Shown here: piece by piece, positions 20,976 to 27,368 of the stretch
Numbering within the stretch: position 1 is the stretch's first letter
Layout: each line of letters begins with the position of its first letter
Source of the DNA: Blastocatellia bacterium
GTDB lineage: Bacteria > Acidobacteriota > Blastocatellia > RBC074
Direction of reading: 5' to 3'
Assembly (NCBI GenBank): GCA_016789725.1
Contig: JAEUQN010000062.1
Coordinates: 1 to 36,093, forward strand
DNA length: 36,093 nucleotides
Position numbers and translations under genes: made by a program
The notes under the pieces: model-generated
Database searches by the model: none
Seen by the model: only the letters and a program-made list of their open reading frames with translations
What the model was told of the DNA's origin: nothing

Positions 20976-21875
20976 ATGAATTCAGAAGTGATCATCCCTG
21001 CGTCAGCAGATACAACAATAACGACTGCCCGCCCCGATTCATTCGTGAATAAGCTCGCGTGGTTTTTCAGCTTTGAGAATCGCTATCTGGCCCCGATGCT
21101 GATTACCTTAATTCTATTGATTGGGCAGTTGACGTTCGGCTTTTTAGAAAGCTGGTGGCGCACGATTTTGGCCATCTGTACGAGCATCCTGATGGAGATG
21201 GTGTTAGGTCGCCTCATCACCGGACAATGGCCCCATTTGGCCAGCGCGTATATTTCCGGCATCAGCATCGGCATCCTGATTCGCTCGCCCTTCTTTTGGC
21301 CTTACGCGCTCTGCGCCGCGATTTCGATTACCTCGAAATATGTGATTCGCTGGCGCGGGCGGCATTTATGGAACCCCTCCAACTTTGCGATTTGTGTTTT
21401 GTTGCTGTTGGCTCCCGAATTCGTCTCGACGTTGAGTGTGCAATGGGGAAATACGGTGTGGCCGATGCTGGTCGTGTGGGCGCTTGGTTCACTAATTATT
21501 TACCGGTTACAGCGATTTCATATCACGTTGACCTACGTGCTTTCCTTTATCCTGTTGGCGCTTTTGCGCAGTGCCATTACCGGGCACGGCTTTTTAGCAG
21601 AAGTTTCGCCAATTACAGGGCCGATGTATCAGTTGTTTATTTTCTTCATGATCACCGATCCGAAAACAACGGTGAAGACGAGATGGGGGCAATGCCTTGT
21701 CGCCTTTTTAGTTGCCGTAATGGAAATGATCTTGCGACTGACAGAAAACATTCACGCGCCGTATTACGCGTTAACCATCGTCGGCCCCTTGGCGAATATC
21801 GTTGAGATTTGGTGGACATCGCGCAAACAAGTGACTGGAGCGCAAGCGTCTCGCTTGCCCCGCGAGTGCGTGTAA
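20976..21875 (+). CDS. UnbU-like / NqrB-RnfD-like polytopic membrane protein
   Basis: The 299 residues contain eight to ten hydrophobic spans. The central phrase RGRHLWNPSNFAICVLLLL and the later FMITDPKTT are hallmarks of the NqrB/RnfD/UnbU family of inner-membrane redox-complex subunits. I do not see the SGAT-type flavinylation site of true NqrB/RnfD, so covalent FMN is doubtful. AAGGAG lies six nt before the ATG, and the ATG directly follows the UnbV-like stop, indicating translational coupling. The last 13 residues (TGAQASRLPRECV) are encoded inside an inverted-repeat element, so the natural C-terminus was probably replaced by element insertion. No other Rnf or Nqr subunits are in the window. 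Confidence 0.75.
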   Translation: MNSEVIIPASADTTITTARPDSFVNKLAWFFSFENRYLAPMLITLILLIGQLTFGFLESWWRTILAICTSILMEMVLGRLITGQWPHLASAYISGISIGILIRSPFFWPYALCAAISITSKYVIRWRGRHLWNPSNFAICVLLLLAPEFVSTLSVQWGNTVWPMLVVWALGSLIIYRLQRFHITLTYVLSFILLALLRSAITGHGFLAEVSPITGPMYQLFIFFMITDPKTTVKTRWGQCLVAFLVAVMEMILRLTENIHAPYYALTIVGPLANIVEIWWTSRKQVTGAQASRLPRECV

Positions 21876-21981
21876 CGCCGCTCGCATTCGTTGTGAGAAA
21901 ATACCCTAAAGAAAAAGAGACTGCCCCCGAACGCAAGCGCATAGCTCACGCTCGCGCAGCAAGCGAGACGCTTGCGCTCCA
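21836..21981. repeat. MITE-like element with perfect 23-bp terminal inverted repeats
   Basis: Positions 21836-21858 and 21959-21981 are exact reverse complements (core GCGCAAGCGTCTCGCTTGC). The 146-bp element begins inside the UnbU-like gene, provides its stop codon (21873-21875), and ends six bases before the ABC permease ATG. It has no coding capacity, so mobilisation would need a transposase in trans. As RNA it would form a strong hairpin close to the permease start, with a possible effect on its translation. Confidence 0.85.
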
Positions 21982-21987
21982 ATCGCT

Positions 21988-22758
21988 ATGAATCAGTCCC
22001 AGACAGCAAAATCCATTTTTTTACCGCTCGCCGTTGTGGCGGCAATGATTGCGCTTTGGGTGGTTGTGTATGCGTCAGGCGCATTTCACGAAAGCGCGTT
22101 TCCTTCGCCACTCGCCGTGCTACGCGGTTTCGGCGAAGAGATGCGGAATGGCAGGCTCATCAACGACCTTATCACTTCGCTGTTTCGCGTGAGTTGTGGA
22201 TTTGGCTTAGCCGTATTGCTCGGCATTCCGATGGGGTTATGGGTCGGGCTAAAGTTGGGAGCACGGTTAGCATTTTTGCCGATCATCAATTTCTTTCGCA
22301 ATTTGTCACCGCTGGCCTGGATGCCATTTGCCATTTTGTGGTTTGGCGTGGGCGATGCGCCAGCTATTTTTCTGATCTTTCTCGCGGCAATCTTTCCTGT
22401 CATTCTGGCGACGATGGCGGCGGTCGCCAATATCCCGACGGTTTACTTTCGCGTGGCACAGGACTATGGACTGGTTGGTCTGGAACAACTCACCCAGGTT
22501 ACCGTGCCCGCAATTATGCCGCAATTGATTACCACTTTGCGCGTGACGGCGGGGCTGTCGTGGCTGGTGGTGGTGGCCGCAGAAATGATTGCCGGGCGCG
22601 ATGGGCTTGGTTTTGCAGTGATGGATTCGCGCAACGGATTGCGCACGGATTTACTGGTCGTTGAAATGATCGTCATTGGATTGATTGGCATCGTCATTGA
22701 TCGTCTATTGGTTCAGTTAACAAGAATTCCGAGCGTGCGCTGGGGCTATGAACGGTAA
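21988..22758 (+). CDS. ABC transporter permease, NitT/TauT (SsuC-like) type
   Basis: This 256-residue integral membrane protein has about six spans and the cytoplasmic coupling loop of binding-protein-dependent permeases (DYGLVGLEQLTQVTVPAIMPQ), followed by GRDGLGFAVMD, typical of the nitrate/taurine/sulfonate importer subfamily. It overlaps the ATPase gene by 11 bp, so the two are made together. The start has no visible Shine-Dalgarno and is preceded almost directly by the 146-bp repeat element. The transported ligand is unknown. Confidence 0.88.
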   Translation: MNQSQTAKSIFLPLAVVAAMIALWVVVYASGAFHESAFPSPLAVLRGFGEEMRNGRLINDLITSLFRVSCGFGLAVLLGIPMGLWVGLKLGARLAFLPIINFFRNLSPLAWMPFAILWFGVGDAPAIFLIFLAAIFPVILATMAAVANIPTVYFRVAQDYGLVGLEQLTQVTVPAIMPQLITTLRVTAGLSWLVVVAAEMIAGRDGLGFAVMDSRNGLRTDLLVVEMIVIGLIGIVIDRLLVQLTRIPSVRWGYER

Positions 22759-23494
22759 CGCATTAGAACTAAAAAAACTGTCTCGCTCTTTCGGCACACT
22801 GGACGTGTTGCGCGAGCTTTCGCTGGAAATTAAAAGCGGCGAATTTGTGGCGGTGGTTGGGCCTTCCGGCTGTGGCAAAACGACGCTTTTGAATCTGTTG
22901 TCTGGTTACGATCAGCCCTCTTCTGGCGTCATTACGCGCGAAGGGCAAGTACGAATGGTGTATCAGCAGGACGGATTGTTCCCCTGGCTGACGGTAGCTG
23001 AAAACATTGCGCTTGGGTTGCGGCAGATCAAAAACGAAATGGAACGCACCCGACAAATCAACGAAATGGTACGGCTGATTCGGCTGGAAGGTTTTGAGCG
23101 GCATTATCCGCATCAACTTTCCGGCGGCATGCGGCAACGTGTGGAATTGGCGCGGGCATTAGCAGGCGAAGCTGACATTCTGCTTTTGGATGAGCCTTTT
23201 TCAGCGCTGGATTATTTGACGCGGCTGCGGATGCGGCAAGAACTGGCGCGCATCCTGCACGAACGCCCACTCACCGTAGCGTTGGTGACGCACGACATTG
23301 AGGAGGCCGCACAACTTGCAGATCGCGTCATTGTGCTCAGCGAGCGTCCGGCGCAGGTTCGCTCGGAGTTCTGGATTGAGGTGCCGCGCCCGCGTGACTT
23401 GACGCACCCCAAAGTCGTCAATGCCATTCATCGCGTGTTGGCAGAGATGGGAATTGAAAAAGATTCGGAATTCACTTTGTCGAAAACAACCTGA
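22748..23494 (+). CDS. ABC transporter ATP-binding protein, NitT/TauT type
   Basis: The 248-residue ATPase has Walker A GPSGCGKTT (about 38-46), the Q-loop in MVYQQDGLFPWLTVAEN, the signature LSGGMRQRVELARAL, Walker B ILLLDEPFSALD and the H-loop THD. The Q-loop and signature context match TauB/SsuB/NrtD-like proteins. It powers import through the overlapping permease gene, presumably with the substrate-binding protein encoded 270 bp downstream. Confidence 0.92.
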   Translation: MNGNALELKKLSRSFGTLDVLRELSLEIKSGEFVAVVGPSGCGKTTLLNLLSGYDQPSSGVITREGQVRMVYQQDGLFPWLTVAENIALGLRQIKNEMERTRQINEMVRLIRLEGFERHYPHQLSGGMRQRVELARALAGEADILLLDEPFSALDYLTRLRMRQELARILHERPLTVALVTHDIEEAAQLADRVIVLSERPAQVRSEFWIEVPRPRDLTHPKVVNAIHRVLAEMGIEKDSEFTLSKTT

Positions 23495-23532
23495 GAGAAA
23501 ATATAGATGTTAAGAAAAAGAATTTCCGAACA

Positions 23533-23728
23533 GAGTCCCAACGGGACGTTAGAAATTAGCCCCGTGCGCGAGCGCGGGGTTGCGCGTGCGAAGAGTCGCC
23601 AGCCCCAGCGGGGCGACAGGCGCTCGCTTGAACGGTTGACTCTGTCACCCCGCTGGGGCTGGGAGTATCTTTTTGCTCGTCCCCCGGATTGCATCCGGGG
23701 CTAATTTCTGGTCGTCCCTTCGGGACTC
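23533..23728. repeat. Long imperfect inverted-repeat element with GAGTCCC/GGGACTC ends
   Basis: The left end (GAGTCCCAACGGGAC then AGAAATTAGCCCCG) is matched in reverse complement by the right end (CGGGGCTAATTTCT then GTCCCTTCGGGACTC). A nested inner pair (GCCCCAGCGGGGCGACAG against CACCCCGCTGGGGC) continues the symmetry. At about 196 bp it fills the gap between the ABC ATPase and its binding-protein gene. It resembles non-coding repeats that are often miscalled as short Arg/Pro-rich proteins in Acidobacteria and Planctomycetes. Confidence 0.8.
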
Positions 23729-23761
23729 AATTCGCAACATCATTTTTTTGATCTTTATATT

Positions 23762-24793
23762 ATGCTTCGATCTCCGATTGCGAAAATTCTACTTGGCGTC
23801 ATTGTCGTGATCGCGCTGCTGGGCCTGCTGCGGTACAGACCCTGGCAGTCCAGCAAAAACGCCGCAACGACAAATGAAACAGCGGATGCGCGCCCACAAC
23901 TAAACGTTGGTTATTTGCCGGTCACTTGTCATTTGACTTGCCCTGTGACTGATTTTGCAACGCAGACCAGCAAGGACACGCGGTTTGAGTCGCAGCGTTT
24001 TACCGACTTCCCCACCGTCGTTGAATCTATCAAGAGCGGACGTCTGGACGCCACATTCATGATTGCGCCGCTGGCAATGAAGCTGCGCGAACAGGGTGTG
24101 CCTGTGAAGATTTTATATCTCGGTCATCGCGATGGCTCAACAGTGATGGTGCGCGAAGACCTGCCCGCGAAAGACCTCCGCGATCTGCGCGGCAAAACGT
24201 TTGCGATTCCCAGCAAGTACAGCAATCAGAATTTAGTAATCCACAAATTGATGGAAGATCAGGGCGTCAAAGCAGAGGAAATTCGCTTTGTCGAAATGCC
24301 TCCGCCGGATATGCCCGGCGCGCTCGCGGCGAAGGCGATTGACGCCTATTTCGTTGGTGAACCGCACGCCGCGAAAGCCGAACTGGATGGCAGCGGACGC
24401 GTGCTGTATCACGCCAAAGACATCTGGCCGCATTTCATTTCCTGCGTACTCGTCGTGACAGAAAAACTGATTCGGGAACGCCCCGAAGTCGTGCGCGACT
24501 TGGTGCGCGGCATTGCCGAAAGCGGCGAATGGGCCGAAACGCATCGGCTGGAAGCGGCAAAAGTCGCTGCGCCGTATTTCCGACAAGATGAAAAAGTCGT
24601 GCGCTATGTGCTGACGCAGCCGCCGGATCGCGTCAGTTATCGCATGCTTACGCCCAGCGATGAAGACATGCAGCAGATTCACGACATGGCGCTCAAATCA
24701 CACATTCTGGAAAAGCCGATTGAGATGAAAGACCTGATTGACCGCTCGTTTATTCCGAAGGAAATCAAAGCGGCCCCGATCAGCGTGCAATAA
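23762..24793 (+). CDS. NMT1/PhnD/SsuA-type ABC substrate-binding protein
   Basis: This 343-residue protein has an N-terminal hydrophobic signal or anchor (residues 8-24) and then a type II periplasmic-binding fold of the NMT1/SsuA/NrtA kind: LNVGYLPVTCHLTC, SGRLDATFMIAPLAM, DLRDLRGKTFAIPSKYS, MPGALAAKAIDAYFVGEPHA. It presumably delivers the ligand to the permease and ATPase encoded upstream. An unusual C56-H57-x2-C60 cluster sits at the start of the mature domain, where the ligand cleft normally begins. A binding protein of this class beside UnbV and UnbU also recalls UnbL of enediyne clusters. The ligand is unknown. Confidence 0.82.
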   Translation: MLRSPIAKILLGVIVVIALLGLLRYRPWQSSKNAATTNETADARPQLNVGYLPVTCHLTCPVTDFATQTSKDTRFESQRFTDFPTVVESIKSGRLDATFMIAPLAMKLREQGVPVKILYLGHRDGSTVMVREDLPAKDLRDLRGKTFAIPSKYSNQNLVIHKLMEDQGVKAEEIRFVEMPPPDMPGALAAKAIDAYFVGEPHAAKAELDGSGRVLYHAKDIWPHFISCVLVVTEKLIRERPEVVRDLVRGIAESGEWAETHRLEAAKVAAPYFRQDEKVVRYVLTQPPDRVSYRMLTPSDEDMQQIHDMALKSHILEKPIEMKDLIDRSFIPKEIKAAPISVQ

Positions 24794-24817
24794 GCACCTG
24801 CGCAAAAGTTTCGCGGT

Positions 24818-24880
24818 GTAGCGCGATTTGCCAAATCGCGTAGTGGCGTGCGAAGACGCGCGATTTAGCAAATCGCGTTA
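24818..24880. repeat. Double palindromic repeat, copy 2 (CGCGATTTGSYAAATCGCG type)
   Basis: Two 19-bp palindromes (24822-24840 and 24859-24877) flanked by GTAG and GTTAC edges repeat the organisation at 18998-19070. The element fills the gap between the binding-protein and asparagine-synthetase-like genes and ends ten bases before the AGGAG ribosome-binding site of the latter. Confidence 0.85.
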
Positions 24881-24899
24881 CATTTACTGAGGAGACACG

Positions 24900-26294
24900 A
24901 TGCTTGAAGGAGTCGAACGCCTTGCCCGTTTAGGCAGCACACAGTCAGCCGCATTGACCGGCGCAACCATTCAGCAACTGAACGATGCCGTCAACGGTTG
25001 TGATATTTCCACGCTCTCGCAGACGGATGGTCATTTCGCAGCCGTCCAACGCGAAGGCAAAACTGTCCGCATGGCGCGGACGATTGGAATTCCGCTGCGA
25101 TACTTCGTTGCCAAAATGTATCACGGGCCATATCTGGTCGTGGGCGAGCGAATGGAGCAGCTTTTTGACTGGTGTCAGGAGCAACGCATCGGCTGGCAAT
25201 TCGATCCGGCATACACGCGAATGATTCCTGCGCATTACCTGGTGGAACTGGATCAGGTCGGCTGCCCCGATCCCGCGCCACGTTATCACCGATTTTTCAA
25301 TCCTGCGATTGGCACAGGTTCTGAAGACCTCGAAGAATCGGGCGCGAAATACATTCACGCGATGTATCAGGCTTTGAAAACTTGGCTGGCAACCGTGCCG
25401 GAAGAGGAACCGATTGCGCTCGCTTTTTCGGGCGGGATTGACAGCACGTCGGTGTTTTTACTGGCGCGTCAGGCCTTGCAGGAATTGAACGCGAACCCCA
25501 ACCGATTACGCGCGTTCACGCTCGACCTCGGCGCAGGTAAGGATGCCGCACAAGCCGCCGAAGTCGTTCATAAACTCGGTCTGGAAGAACACTGGGAAGT
25601 CGTCAAACTGCCGGGCGAAGAGTTGAATTTGGAAGAGGCAATTCGCGTCATCGAAGACTATCATCCGCTCGATGTCGAATGCGCAGCAGCAGCCTTGTGT
25701 TTGCTCAAAGGCATCCGCGAACGCTATCCGACGTTGCGCTATTTATTGGACGGCGACGGCGGTGATGAGAATTTGAAATCGTATCCGCTGGAAGATTCCG
25801 ACCTGACGATTTCGAGCGTGCTGAAAAATCCGTTGCTCTATCAGGAAGGCTGGGGCATTGATGCCATCAAGCACAGTCTGACGTATTCGGGTGGCTTGTC
25901 GCGCGGCTACGTTCGTACCTATGCACCAGCACGTCACTACAGCTTCAATGCGTTCTCGCCGTACACCGTGCGCTCTGTCATTGCCGAAGCGCTGGCGATT
26001 CCGTTTGAAGCGGTGACGGGCAACAATGCCGAACGACTCTGCACGTTGAAGGAAGATGTCGTCAGCATCGGTGTCAAAACCGTGACGGGAATTACAATGC
26101 CGACGTATCCGAAACGCCGTTTTCAGGATGGCGTTGGTGGGGAAAGTTATCGGCAATGGCGCGTGAGCAAGGCGTGGTGTCGGCAGATGTTTTTGCAGCA
26201 ATGGGAAGCCCGGCTGCGCACGGCGTGGAATCCTGAAAGCGAACGACGGTCAGGCAATGAAATGACGATGCCGGAAGCTTCGTTGATGATGTAA
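24900..26294 (+). CDS. Asparagine-synthetase-like ATP-dependent amide ligase
   Basis: The C-terminal half (about 165-440) is an AsnB-type synthetase domain with the PP-loop LAFSGGIDSTSVFLLA (about 178-193), the acidic motif LLDGDGGDENLKSYP and a basic late motif YPKRRFQDGVG. The N-terminal 150 residues have the fold signature of class II amidotransferases (DGHFAAVQREGKTVRMARTI, PYLVVGERMEQLFDWC) but lack the nucleophilic Cys2, so glutamine hydrolysis is unlikely. Such enzymes (compare beta-lactam synthetase or lasso-peptide cyclase) adenylate a carboxylate and join it to an amine. AGGAG five nt before the ATG supports the start. Only four bases separate it from the radical SAM gene. Confidence 0.8.
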   Translation: MLEGVERLARLGSTQSAALTGATIQQLNDAVNGCDISTLSQTDGHFAAVQREGKTVRMARTIGIPLRYFVAKMYHGPYLVVGERMEQLFDWCQEQRIGWQFDPAYTRMIPAHYLVELDQVGCPDPAPRYHRFFNPAIGTGSEDLEESGAKYIHAMYQALKTWLATVPEEEPIALAFSGGIDSTSVFLLARQALQELNANPNRLRAFTLDLGAGKDAAQAAEVVHKLGLEEHWEVVKLPGEELNLEEAIRVIEDYHPLDVECAAAALCLLKGIRERYPTLRYLLDGDGGDENLKSYPLEDSDLTISSVLKNPLLYQEGWGIDAIKHSLTYSGGLSRGYVRTYAPARHYSFNAFSPYTVRSVIAEALAIPFEAVTGNNAERLCTLKEDVVSIGVKTVTGITMPTYPKRRFQDGVGGESYRQWRVSKAWCRQMFLQQWEARLRTAWNPESERRSGNEMTMPEASLMM

Positions 26295-26298
26295 GTTC

Positions 26299-27255
26299 GT
26301 GGGTGAACATTATCCAATCACAACCCTGCAACGTGACCGCTGGATTTTGCAACGGCGCGGTCACAAGAATTCCCTTGAGCCAGCACGTCCGTATGCTTTT
26401 TTATGGGAAGAGGAATGCGACGACCAGGGTGAGTTGATCTCGACGGCTACGATTTTTTTGACCAATCGCGAATGTCCGTTTCGCTGCCTGATGTGCGATC
26501 TGTGGCAGAACACATTGGACGAAAGCGTGTCCGCCGGAGCGATTGCCCGGCAGATTCGTTACGCGATTGCCTCATTACCATCCGCTCGTCAAATTAAGCT
26601 GTACAACGCCGGGAGCTTTTTCGATCCGCAAGCAATTCCACCAGAAGACAATCCCGAAATTGCTCAAAGTCTCCGTTCCTTTGAGCGTGTGATTGTGGAA
26701 TGTCATCCCGCCTTTTTGCGCGGAAAGTATGCAGAACGTGTGCTGCGCTTTCGAGATTTGATCGGCAGCAAACTTGAAGTTGCGATTGGGTTGGAAACGG
26801 TTCACGAACCGACTTTGCAAAAGCTGAACAAGCGAATGACGCTGGATGATTTCAAAAGCGCGGCGGAATTTCTCAAAAGCAATGACATTGATTTGCGCGT
26901 GTTCATCCTGCTCCGACCGCCATTTCTGACTGAAGCTGAAGGCATCGAATGGGCATGTCGTTCGCTGGATTTTGCCGCAGATTGTAAAGCAGATGTTTGC
27001 ACCGTGATTCCGACGCGTGGCGGCAATGGCGCGATGGAAGCATTAGGCGGACAGTATCAGCCGCCGAAATTGTCATCGTTGGAAACGGTCGTCGCGTATG
27101 GGCTTGGCCTGTGCGCCTTTCGCGTGTTCGCCGATTTGTGGGATGTCGAGAAATTTTCTACGTGCGAATGTTCTTCGCAACGGGCAACACGACTTGCAGA
27201 GATGAATCAGACGCAACAACTTCCGTCCGCGATTGTTTGTTCTACCTGTACCTGA
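26299..27255 (+). CDS. Radical SAM protein resembling the RaSEA/TIGR01210 family
   Basis: The 318-residue protein begins at GTG 26299, four bases after the ligase stop, which points to tight coupling. The [4Fe-4S]/SAM motif is C59-x3-C63-x2-C66 (ECPFRCLMCDLW). LWEEE near residue 35, FLTNRECPFRCLMC, IKLYNAGSFFDP and EVAIGLETVHEPTL agree with the RaSEA-like family, whose archaeal member acts in archaeosine synthesis. A C-terminal Cys cluster (TCECS, then VCSTC) may bind zinc or another iron-sulfur cluster. No queuosine or archaeosine genes are nearby, so another substrate is likely, perhaps the product or substrate of the neighbouring ligase. Confidence 0.82.
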   Translation: MGEHYPITTLQRDRWILQRRGHKNSLEPARPYAFLWEEECDDQGELISTATIFLTNRECPFRCLMCDLWQNTLDESVSAGAIARQIRYAIASLPSARQIKLYNAGSFFDPQAIPPEDNPEIAQSLRSFERVIVECHPAFLRGKYAERVLRFRDLIGSKLEVAIGLETVHEPTLQKLNKRMTLDDFKSAAEFLKSNDIDLRVFILLRPPFLTEAEGIEWACRSLDFAADCKADVCTVIPTRGGNGAMEALGGQYQPPKLSSLETVVAYGLGLCAFRVFADLWDVEKFSTCECSSQRATRLAEMNQTQQLPSAIVCSTCT

Positions 27256-27259
27256 CGCG

Positions 27260-27358
27260 GCGCGAAGCGTTTGGAGTGCGGGAAGAACTTCCCGCTTTTC
27301 TTTGGCTCCCAGGCAATCCAAAGCAGTACCAAGCTACTGCACTCCAAACGCTTCGCGC
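27260..27358. repeat. 99-bp element with perfect 20-bp terminal inverted repeats
   Basis: GCGCGAAGCGTTTGGAGTGC at 27260-27279 is exactly inverted at 27339-27358. An inner palindrome GCGGGAAGAACTTCCCGC (27278-27295) is followed by a TTTTC run and could act as a terminator. The element starts five bases after the radical SAM stop codon and ends ten bases before the flavoprotein ATG. Confidence 0.85.
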
Positions 27359-27368
27359 TATCCTATGC

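Noticed and set aside
20976..21875. A full Rnf or Nqr respiratory complex
   Set aside because: Only one RnfD/NqrB-like subunit is present, without a recognisable flavinylation motif and without RnfC, G, E or A neighbours.
23507..23704. 65-codon Arg/Pro-rich open frame
   Set aside because: It is the translation of the 196-bp inverted-repeat element, a known kind of spurious call.
26997..27368. Upstream extension of the halogenase-like flavoprotein frame
   Set aside because: The extension overlaps the end of the radical SAM gene in another frame and runs through an inverted-repeat element. The FAD fold begins exactly at the ATG at 27369.
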